Virus record (IMG/VR): IMGVR_UViG_3300045922_000947
Location: 1 to 40,054 of that record
DNA: 40,054 nucleotides
Reading direction: 5' to 3' (one strand)
Source of the DNA: a virus
Shown here: positions 7,412-12,300 of the stretch, piece after piece
How the letters are laid out: the number at the start of each line of letters is the position of its first letter
Position numbering within the stretch: position 1 is the stretch's first letter
Translations under genes and position numbers: made by a program
Notes under the pieces: model-generated
The model's input: only the letters and a program-made list of their open reading frames with translations
Database searches by the model: none
What the model was told of the DNA's origin: nothing

Positions 7412-7436
7412 GGGCCACGTGCCTCCCACGTGGCCC
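7412..7436 (-). promoter_or_regulatory. 10-bp perfect hairpin with GGAGG loop
   Basis: GGGCCACGTG and CACGTGGCCC pair perfectly around the loop GGAGG (minus strand). No T-run follows on either strand, so it is not a standard intrinsic terminator. It lies between the stop at 7443 and the gene starting at 7363. It is the strongest of several loop-GGAGG hairpins in this genome. Confidence 0.6.
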
Positions 7437-7442
7437 GGTCCG

Positions 7443-7757
7443 TTACGCTGCCTGATCTAAACGTTGCTCGTCCTCCGCTGCCTCACGGGCGATCCGCCGG
7501 ATCCACGGCGTGACCGCACCGGCGCCGGCGAGGGCGCCGATCAGGCGCAGGACGTTGTCCTGCTGCGCTGCCTGCGCCGGCAGCATCCGGTAGCTCTCCT
7601 GCACGCGTTCCATGTGCGCACGCAGGAGCTGGTGCTCGCCTGGATCGACCAGGCCATCGCCCAGCACCTGCTCGACCGTGCGCACGAGCGCCCGCAGGCG
7701 CGCGCCATGCTCCTCAACGGCCTCACAGTGCCGGGTCGATCCGCGGGGTACGGGCAC
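7443..7757 (-). CDS. Hypothetical helical protein (104 aa)
   Basis: The GTG at complement 7755-7757 follows a near-perfect AAAGGAGGT at 7 nt, which decides the start. The product is helical (EEHGARLRALVRTVEQVLG) and ends in a second helical region (LRLIGALAGAGAV, then IRRIAREAAEDEQRL). The frame stays open far upstream, with gene-like sequence back to about 7883 (TPTWPPGVAVWPRKRSYVQ). A longer form beginning at a weak GTG at 7881-7883 is possible. Between 7758 and 7980 I see no other frame that I can support. Confidence 0.55.
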   Translation of the reverse strand: MPVPRGSTRHCEAVEEHGARLRALVRTVEQVLGDGLVDPGEHQLLRAHMERVQESYRMLPAQAAQQDNVLRLIGALAGAGAVTPWIRRIAREAAEDEQRLDQAA

Positions 7758-7980
7758 GGTTTGACCTCCTTTCTGCGCGAATGCGCCGCGCAACTCCTGG
7801 ACGTACGATCGTTTCCGTGGCCACACGGCCACACCGGGCGGCCAGGTCGGTGTCCCGGCCAGATAGCGCAGGTCGCCCCGCACTAGCCGCGCTACCTGGC
7901 AGGCCAGGCCTAACCGCCCGGTGTGGCCGCCTCGCAGGTGCGAGACGGCCGGGCTCGGGAATTGGGAGGGGGGGAAGATA

Positions 7981-8091
7981 TCACGGCAAATCGTCGCGAT
8001 CGTCTGGCCAGCACGCGGCCAAAGCCAGGGCGACGATGGTGCTGAGGATAAACGCAGCAGCGATGCCGAGGACGAAACTGGACCAGTCCAT
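7981..8091 (-). CDS. Small single-span membrane protein (36 aa)
   Basis: A 36-codon frame with a GGAG ribosome site 7 nt before the ATG. One hydrophobic segment (FVLGIAAAFILSTIVALALA, residues 6-25) is followed by an acidic tail (CWPDDRDDLP). The size and layout fit a small inner-membrane protein such as those involved in superinfection immunity or holin control, but no family is recognised. It lies in the early operon downstream of the regulator, away from the lysis genes. Confidence 0.55.
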   Translation of the reverse strand: MDWSSFVLGIAAAFILSTIVALALAACWPDDRDDLP

Positions 8092-8410
8092 GGGCGATCT
8101 CCAGTGGGAGGAGCGGGGACCGCGGCCAGCCACCAGGGCAGCCAGGCAGTTGGCTGGCCGGCGGCCCCCGTTTGTCGCCCCGCGCGACTCGATTGGCACT
8201 CTTGGCGCGTCCCCTCCATTTGCCTGGCTGCCGGCCGCACCGTGCAGCCACGCGAGGCGGCCGGCGTGCGTCCACCTGGCGTGGCCGTCCCCGATCCGTG
8301 GATGCCGCCCCCGGCCGCCGTGGCCCGGCCGGGTTTGGCAGGGAGGATCAGGGGGATGCGCGTTGTCTGAACGTTGGAGAGGGGGCAGAGTGCCACGGCG
8401 AGGCTCCGGA
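8092..8410. other. 319-bp stretch without a clear gene
   Basis: Between the regulator and the small membrane protein, a minus-strand frame opens with GTG near 8396 and runs on, but it has no ribosome site and its product is rich in Pro, Arg and Ser, like an out-of-frame translation of GC-rich DNA. The sequence is very GC-rich with many GGCCGG/CCGGCC words and could form strong RNA structure. I see no promoter or terminator that I can defend. Confidence 0.4.
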
Positions 8411-8665
8411 TTATCTGGGTACCCGTGAACTGGGTACCCGATCAGCCGGTTGATGAACCGGCGCAAAAATCTCATCAGCCTCTACACCGAGCAGGGCGGC
8501 GATGCGCTCAGCGAGCTCGCGGCGAATTGCGTAGTGCCCGTGCAGCACGTCGCTGGCGTACTGGCGGCTGACACCGAGCCGTCGCGCCAGCCAGGTAACA
8601 CTGCGTCCCTGCTCCCGCAGGGTGGCGAGGCCGTTGGTTGTTTTGTACCGTCCGTTGCGTTCCAT
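8411..8665 (-). CDS. Cro/CI-type HTH regulator
   Basis: An 84-residue protein with a helix-turn-helix at residues about 22-44 (SVTWLARRLGVSRQYASDVL), then a helical segment ending LLGVEADEIF, the classic Cro/C1 (HTH_3) layout. It binds operator DNA as a dimer. The ATG (complement 8663-8665) has no ribosome-binding site, and the promoter at 8672-8700 would start transcription at or within a base or two of it, so the mRNA should be leaderless. It heads the leftward early operon, so a Cro-like role is as likely as a CI-like one. The last codons overlap a direct repeat of CTGGGTACCCG. Confidence 0.85.
   Translation of the reverse strand: MERNGRYKTTNGLATLREQGRSVTWLARRLGVSRQYASDVLHGHYAIRRELAERIAALLGVEADEIFAPVHQPADRVPSSRVPR
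8417..8439. repeat. Tandem GGGTACCC palindromes
   Basis: The 8-bp palindrome GGGTACCC occurs at 8417-8424 and 8432-8439 within an 11-bp direct repeat (CTGGGTACCCG) at 15-bp spacing, just inside the 3' end of the regulator gene. The repeat gives the protein a duplicated RVP tail. It may be an operator or only a coding duplication. Confidence 0.5.
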
Positions 8666-8671
8666 GCCCGC

Positions 8672-8700
8672 ATCATACACGCTGGCGACGATGTTGTCAA
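8672..8700 (-). promoter_or_regulatory. Leftward early promoter, leaderless
   Basis: On the minus strand, TTGACA (complement 8695-8700), a 17-bp spacer and TATGAT (complement 8672-8677) make a near-consensus sigma-70 promoter. The expected start point, 6-8 bp downstream, falls on the ATG of the HTH regulator at 8665. The spacer ends in AGCGTGT, a word also present at the same place in the divergent promoter. Confidence 0.85.
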
Positions 8701-8749
8701 GTGTGCCGTGCTGATTGAGATTTACACAGGTTTTTCTCGTTCTGGGGTA

Positions 8750-8778
8750 TTGACAAACTGCACGTAGCGTGTTATTCT
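8750..8778 (+). promoter_or_regulatory. Rightward promoter of the plus-strand operon
   Basis: TTGACA (8750-8755), a 17-bp spacer and TATTCT (8773-8778) form a strong sigma-70 promoter diverging from the leftward early promoter. The spacer contains CACG-TAG-CGTG and ends in AGCGTGT, abutting the -10. It drives the genes at 8839 and 9176. Confidence 0.85.
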
Positions 8779-8791
8779 ATAGGCAGATGAG

Positions 8792-8810
8792 GGGGCTGGG
8801 AGGCAGCCCC
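8792..8810 (+). promoter_or_regulatory. Leader hairpin with GGAGG loop
   Basis: GGGGCTG and CAGCCCC form a 7-bp stem around the loop GGAGG, about 8 nt after the expected transcription start and upstream of the true ribosome site (GGAGGAACGGCA before ATG 8839). It may protect the 5' end or act as a decoy or standby ribosome site. Confidence 0.5.
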
Positions 8811-8838
8811 GAAGGGAAACAGGAACGGAGGAACGGCA

Positions 8839-9135
8839 ATGGTGACGACCGACGAGATCCGTGATCAGATCGCAGAGGCTGGCGAGGCGTTCGATGTGTA
8901 CGTTTCCGTCGAGGGTGGCCCGTACCACCTGACCGCACGCAACCTCGACGCGCGCGGCGCCGCGTACCAGGCGTTCTGGACGCTGAGACGAGCCGGGGCT
9001 CGCCGGCGGGGCAACCGGCACACGCGCGCGTGCGCTGCAATCGTTCCGGCACAGGGTGGCGCCGGGTATCTCTATTCGATCGGCCAGGATGGTCAGGTCT
9101 ATAGCGCAGGCACGTGCGAGGCACGTATCGCGTAG
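8839..9135 (+). CDS. Hypothetical protein, paralogue of the next gene (98 aa)
   Basis: First gene of the rightward operon, with GGAGG 7 nt before the ATG. The core shows a strand (DVYVSVEGGPYHLTA), a helix with AYQAFWTLRRAG, and a C-terminal beta pair (AAIVPAQGGAGYLYSIGQDG). The following protein has the same order (KLWLAVGDEPWNAVF, AREAYWTLDAA, AAVVFWIDREGRIWCMSG), so the two look like diverged duplicates. No family is recognised. Because the operon diverges from the early genes, a role in the lysogenic or delayed programme is possible. Confidence 0.75.
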   Translation: MVTTDEIRDQIAEAGEAFDVYVSVEGGPYHLTARNLDARGAAYQAFWTLRRAGARRRGNRHTRACAAIVPAQGGAGYLYSIGQDGQVYSAGTCEARIA

Positions 9136-9175
9136 CAGGGCTCCGGAGGGGGGCGAAGTGACGGAGGAGACCGAA

Positions 9176-9745
9176 ATGTTCGGCACAGTCAATTTCGACG
9201 ATGTCAAGCAAATCGTTGGCGACCTGGCGAACGGGCAGCCCGTGAAGTTGTGGCTGGCCGTCGGGGACGAGCCCTGGAACGCGGTGTTCGAGGGCGCGGC
9301 CAGCGACGTGGCGCGCGAGGCGTACTGGACGCTGGACGCGGCGCCACGCCCGGCCGAGGTGATGGTCGGCCCGGCCAGCGGCCGCGGCGCTGCGGTTGTG
9401 TTCTGGATCGATCGCGAGGGGCGAATCTGGTGCATGAGCGGGGTCACCGCCCAGGGCCAGCTATTCCTCGACTACATGCGCGCGGCGCATGAGGCGATCG
9501 ATAGCGGCAACACCGGGGAGGCAGACCGGCTCTACCGCGAGGCGGTCGCGCAGTTCGGCGAGTTTCCTCGGTTCCGGTGCGGTCATTGGGCGTCGCCGCG
9601 GGATCAGTTGGCGGCGAAACTGGATGATGAGACGTGGGAATGGCTCAAGGGCCGAACAGAGTCATCCCGATGCGACGAGTGCCGGGAGCGACTGCTGGAC
9701 TTCCGGACGGACGTGCTGGAGCACAGCAGCCTCCAGCCGTCCTAA
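9176..9745 (+). CDS. Hypothetical protein, paralogue with C-terminal Cys/His extension (189 aa)
   Basis: The ATG at 9176 follows GGAGGA at about 7 nt. An in-frame GTG at 9158, also with a GGAGG upstream, would add six residues. The N-terminal 90 residues repeat the strand-helix-strand core of the preceding protein. A helical segment (FLDYMRAAHEAIDSGN, GEADRLYREAVAQFGEFP) and a CGHW...CDEC cluster follow, which may bind metal. A strong intrinsic terminator lies 8 bp after the stop. Function unknown. Confidence 0.75.
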   Translation: MFGTVNFDDVKQIVGDLANGQPVKLWLAVGDEPWNAVFEGAASDVAREAYWTLDAAPRPAEVMVGPASGRGAAVVFWIDREGRIWCMSGVTAQGQLFLDYMRAAHEAIDSGNTGEADRLYREAVAQFGEFPRFRCGHWASPRDQLAAKLDDETWEWLKGRTESSRCDECRERLLDFRTDVLEHSSLQPS

Positions 9746-9753
9746 TCGCCGAC

Positions 9754-9789
9754 GTGCCCGGTGGGGTCGCCACCGGGCACCTGTTTTTT
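9754..9789 (+). terminator. Intrinsic terminator abutting the next ribosome site
   Basis: GTGCCCGGTGG and CCACCGGGCAC form an 11-bp stem with the loop GGTCG, followed by CTGTTTTTT. The T-run continues directly into GGAGG, the ribosome site of the HTH gene at 9801, so readthrough or antitermination would be needed to express that gene from the 8750 promoter. Confidence 0.92.
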
Positions 9790-9800
9790 GGAGGATGATG

Positions 9801-10571
9801 ATGACCGGTCAATCCTACGATCCCACCGTCCAGCGCGCGCTGGATGAGATCGCAACCACGCGATCGCCAGCCGCGATCGAGGCGATCGTCCGGCGCGCCG
9901 TGCACGAGGCGTACCGGCTTGGACGCGCTGATGCCCTCGCCGGGCTCATCACGGCGACCGAGCTATCCAAACGGATCGGCGTCTCGCGATCGTCAATCAG
10001 CCGGGCGGCACACCGGCTCGGTGTCGGCTACGCGTTGGACGGTCGATTGCTCCTGCTCGATGCCGAGGGCGCCGAGCTGGTCCGGCGCAACGTCAGCAAC
10101 AAACCAGGTCGCCGGCCGAATCTGGTTGCCGATGCCACCACCGAACATCTCGATTGGTTTGAGCAGCCGGCGCACCTCGCGCAGCCGTTGCAGGTTGACA
10201 TCGGCCTCGCCACCGATCCGGCCACCCGAGTAGAGCAGGTGAAACGCATCGAGACTGAGCGTGGGATTGTCGAGCCGTTGCAGCAGGTAGGTCGCAGCGC
10301 TATCGCGCAATTGCCCGCGCCAGGCGTTGCCCGAGTAGACGGGCAGATCGACCACCACCCCGTCCGGGTAGATCACCGGCCAGCGCACAAACTCGGCATA
10401 CGTCGATTCGCTCGCGCCGATGTGCGAGAGTGGTGTCCTCAGGGTGAAATAGCCCGAGAGCATTACGTCCATGCGGCGAGTTCCTCCTCATGGTCCCCAG
10501 TCTCTGCCGGGAGTTGCGCCTCCAGCGGGCGCTCACGTTCGAGCCGGTCGCGCACGAGCACGATCACGTAG
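9801..10571 (+). CDS. HTH regulator with apparently foreign C-terminus
   Basis: The start is the third of three ATGs, with GGAGG 6 nt upstream. Residues 1-105 look genuine: a helical N-terminus (IEAIVRRAVHEAYRLGRAD), a helix-turn-helix at 51-74 (TATELSKRIGVSRSSISRAA) and a short beta wing (GRLLLLDAEG), ending NKPGRRP. That is where small phage regulators of this kind usually stop. The rest of the frame (about 106-256) is antisense to the csf2-like gene, has low-complexity Arg/Ser content, and is probably not native. I infer that a rearrangement near 10,100-10,120 removed the original stop. The native-like part is about 9801-10118. Confidence 0.7.
   Translation: MTGQSYDPTVQRALDEIATTRSPAAIEAIVRRAVHEAYRLGRADALAGLITATELSKRIGVSRSSISRAAHRLGVGYALDGRLLLLDAEGAELVRRNVSNKPGRRPNLVADATTEHLDWFEQPAHLAQPLQVDIGLATDPATRVEQVKRIETERGIVEPLQQVGRSAIAQLPAPGVARVDGQIDHHPVRVDHRPAHKLGIRRFARADVREWCPQGEIAREHYVHAASSSSWSPVSAGSCASSGRSRSSRSRTSTIT
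9993..10472 (-). CDS. Csf2/Cas7-like RAMP protein, 3'-truncated
   Basis: 159 codons, with GGAGGAA 8 nt before the ATG. Residues 5-118 resemble the Cas7-family protein Csf2 of type IV CRISPR systems: SGYFTLRTPLSHIG, a beta hairpin (WPVIYPDGVVVDLPVY), SGNAWRGQLRD (the RAMP-type loop and helix), FHLLYSGGRIGG, LREVRRLL and MFGGGIGNQI. Cas7 subunits bind guide RNA along an effector filament and are usually 200-350 residues. Here the frame beyond about residue 118 is antisense to the HTH gene, so the 3' half seems lost. It overlaps the upstream gene by 10 bp. The family call rests on motif memory, and a different RAMP is possible. Confidence 0.6.
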   Translation of the reverse strand: MDVMLSGYFTLRTPLSHIGASESTYAEFVRWPVIYPDGVVVDLPVYSGNAWRGQLRDSAATYLLQRLDNPTLSLDAFHLLYSGGRIGGEADVNLQRLREVRRLLKPIEMFGGGIGNQIRPATWFVADVAPDQLGALGIEQEQSTVQRVADTEPVCRPAD

Positions 10572-10927
10572 GACGTCTCGCGTTCGAGGATCCGCAGCAC
10601 CTCGCGCTGCCGTGCGTAGCCGAGCAGGCTGGTGAGAAATTCCCGGCGTGGTGGCTCGGCCCCGGCGCGCGTCGGGAATTCCCCGGCGAGGGCCGCAGCC
10701 ATCCACCGCGGCTGCAACGTGTCGCAGCCGAGCGATTTTTTCAGCACCTCGACAAACCGGGCCAGTGTCGCCGAGCGCATCGCTGCCGCCCGGACAAATC
10801 GTTCCACCCGGCTCCAGACGTCTGGGCCGATTTTCAGCCGGGCAGGATTCCGGCTGCGCCAGACGGCGTAGACGAGGGCACAGGCCACGGCGGTGTCCTC
10901 GTCGTCCACGTCAAACCCGAATCGCAT
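10463..10927 (-). CDS. Helical protein between Csf1- and Csf2-like genes, candidate Cas11-type small subunit
   Basis: A 154-residue, nearly all-helical protein (VACALVYAVWRSRNPARLKI, DVWSRVERFVRAAAMRSATL, FLTSLLGYARQREVLRI) ending in an acidic tail. Of two tandem ATGs, the second (complement 10925-10927) has GGAG at 6 nt. It overlaps the stop of the csf1-like gene by about 17 bp and the start of the csf2-like gene by 10 bp, so all three are coupled. In type IV-B loci the gene between csf1 and csf2 encodes the small helical Cas11 subunit. Position, size and helicity fit that, but no sequence motif proves it. Confidence 0.6.
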   Translation of the reverse strand: MRFGFDVDDEDTAVACALVYAVWRSRNPARLKIGPDVWSRVERFVRAAAMRSATLARFVEVLKKSLGCDTLQPRWMAAALAGEFPTRAGAEPPRREFLTSLLGYARQREVLRILERETSYVIVLVRDRLERERPLEAQLPAETGDHEEELAAWT

Positions 10928-11669
10928 CATTCGCTCCTTGCGCCGGTCCCTCAGCAATGAGGCACCCGAGCGCAACGTAATCCGGCTCACGCAGGCGCCA
11001 CGGGCGTAGCGCATCCTCCAGCGCTCGCCAGTGCGCCGGACCGATCCGCCGGATCGTCTCTGGGTGATAGGTGCCGGCCTCGATCTCACGGCGACGGGCG
11101 CCGGCAGCGAGCAGCGCCTCAATGCTCGCCACGCATCCGGCAAACGCCTCGCGATCGATCCAGACGCGTGCCTCCTCGTACTGCACCGGATACCGGTCAC
11201 GGCTCTGCGCGATCAGGCAGCGAAACAGTAGGTGTTTTTGTTTGCTCGTGGGGATCGCAAACACAAACGGTGGGTCCGGGGGGTCGAGCAGCAGCGATCG
11301 CCACCGGCGCGCATCCGGCGTTTCGTGGTGCCCGGCCCAGACGGCGTGCGCATAGCTGCGAAACGAGAAGGGGTGTTTCGCAACAAGATTCAGGTCGGGT
11401 CGCATCGCCACGTAGCGTTCCCACGTCTCGCGCCGGGATACGGCTGCGCACCCCTCGCAGACCGTCCAGGATGCCGGGCAGGGCGAAAGGGTGACGTTGG
11501 TAAACGTTTCCGGGAAACTGTCACGCCGGTCCCAGCCACTGCCGCCCGTGTCGCCACCACAGAGCCAGCAGCGCGGATCGTGTGCGACACGGACGCGGTC
11601 ACGCGCCATCGACGGGGGGAATGGCAACAATCCGAGCTGTTCAGCCACGAATTGCGATGCCGTTGGCAT
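10911..11669 (-). CDS. Csf1-like zinc-finger protein of a type IV CRISPR module
   Basis: A 252-residue protein. Two CxxC pairs (C34/C37 in DPRCWLCGG and C71/C74 in CEGC) would hold one zinc ion. Then come KHPFSFRSYAHAVW, DPPDPPFVFAIPTS, KQKHLLFRCLIAQSRDRY, PVQYEE and AAGARRREIEAGTYHP. The CxxC...CxxC start, the PP-x-PFV strand, the KHxLFR turn and the x-REIxxGxY helix match my memory of Csf1, the Cas8-like large subunit of type IV systems. The ATG overlaps the holin stop as TAATG with no ribosome site, so translation depends on holin translation. An effector subunit coupled to a lysis gene is unexpected. The family call is not certain. Confidence 0.6.
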   Translation of the reverse strand: MPTASQFVAEQLGLLPFPPSMARDRVRVAHDPRCWLCGGDTGGSGWDRRDSFPETFTNVTLSPCPASWTVCEGCAAVSRRETWERYVAMRPDLNLVAKHPFSFRSYAHAVWAGHHETPDARRWRSLLLDPPDPPFVFAIPTSKQKHLLFRCLIAQSRDRYPVQYEEARVWIDREAFAGCVASIEALLAAGARRREIEAGTYHPETIRRIGPAHWRALEDALRPWRLREPDYVALGCLIAEGPAQGANDAIRV

Positions 11670-11932
11670 TAGCCGCGCGCCGTCGTTTTCACGCCTGAGT
11701 ACAGCCCGCTCGCCGCGAGACCGGCCAGCAGCCCGCCGAGTGCCACGCGCGCCCAGTTCCCCTCGTACCCCCCGAGCACGTTCCCCCATGCTGCGAGTAG
11801 TGCCAGCACCACGCCAGCAATCAGGGCAAACACCGGCGCCCAGCGCACCGGCAGCCCAGCACGTTTTGCAACCTCAACGATCCCGACCGTGACCGGGCTC
11901 AGGATCAGTGCTGCACTCGTGAGTTCGTCCAT
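11669..11932 (-). CDS. Holin
   Basis: An 87-residue membrane protein with two or three hydrophobic spans (AALILSPVTVGIVEVAK, WAPVFALIAGVVLALLAAW, WARVALGGLLAGLAASGLY). The first hydrophobic segment leading into VEVAKRAGLP is typical of small phage holins, which form the membrane lesion that lets endolysin reach the cell wall. GAGAGG lies 6 nt before the ATG, and the gene overlaps the upstream one by 59 bp. It follows the endolysin by two small genes, which supports the role. Confidence 0.8.
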   Translation of the reverse strand: MDELTSAALILSPVTVGIVEVAKRAGLPVRWAPVFALIAGVVLALLAAWGNVLGGYEGNWARVALGGLLAGLAASGLYSGVKTTARG

Positions 11933-12125
11933 CCTCAGCCTCTCTTCGTGCTAACGATTCCAAAAACACCTCAGCCGCTCGTTCGTAGAACCGCCGCAGA
12001 TGCGGTCCGAGCGACGACCACGATGGCGCAAGCGCGAGATCGATTCCTGCCTCCTGCTCCGCCAGCAACACCGCCAGGTGCAGCAGCTCACCGTCCGTCG
12101 GGCTCGGCAGGTGCTGGCCACGCAT
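11874..12125 (-). CDS. Hypothetical lysis-cassette protein (83 aa)
   Basis: An 83-residue helical protein (GELLHLAVLLAEQEAG, LRRFYERAAEVFLESLARRE) with a charged C-terminal tail. It lies between the Cys-rich protein and the holin, overlapping both. The start at complement 12123-12125 is chosen from the overlap layout, since the frame is open upstream and the ribosome site is weak. No membrane span is present, so it is not a second holin. Function unknown. Confidence 0.6.
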   Translation of the reverse strand: MRGQHLPSPTDGELLHLAVLLAEQEAGIDLALAPSWSSLGPHLRRFYERAAEVFLESLARREAEDGRTHECSTDPEPGHGRDR

Positions 12126-12300
12126 GCGCAGTCCCCGATCCCCCGCAGAACGGGCAGGGTGTTTCCCACCAGGTGCTCGTGACGACGCGTTCGCCATCCC
12201 AGACGGCGTTGGCACACTCGCAGGTGCCGGTACCGTGGCACCAGCAGCACGGTCGATGGTCATGCACGGTCGTGCTCACCGTGGTCAGGCTTTGCATCAC
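12088..12300 (-). CDS. DnaJ-type Cys-rich zinc protein (70 aa)
   Basis: A 70-residue protein with CCWCHGTGTCEC near residue 18 and CPFCGGSG near residue 49, two CxxCxGxG repeats like half of the DnaJ zinc-binding region. A GTG start overlaps the endolysin stop as GTGA, with GGAGG at 9 nt. The ATG one codon later is equally possible. Proteins with such repeats bind zinc and often act as small chaperones or adaptors. The position right after the endolysin is unusual. Confidence 0.65.
   Translation of the reverse strand: MMQSLTTVSTTVHDHRPCCWCHGTGTCECANAVWDGERVVTSTWWETPCPFCGGSGTAHAWPAPAEPDGR

Noticed and set aside
7443-8396. A single 317-residue minus-strand gene
   Set aside because: The N-terminal two thirds read like out-of-frame GC-rich DNA, overlap a better small membrane-protein gene, and lack a ribosome site. 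A strong AAAGGAGGT fixes a start at 7757.
10119-10571. Genuine C-terminal domain of the plus-strand HTH protein
   Set aside because: It is antisense to a family-like Csf2 sequence and its translation is low-complexity. The minus-strand reading is far more protein-like.
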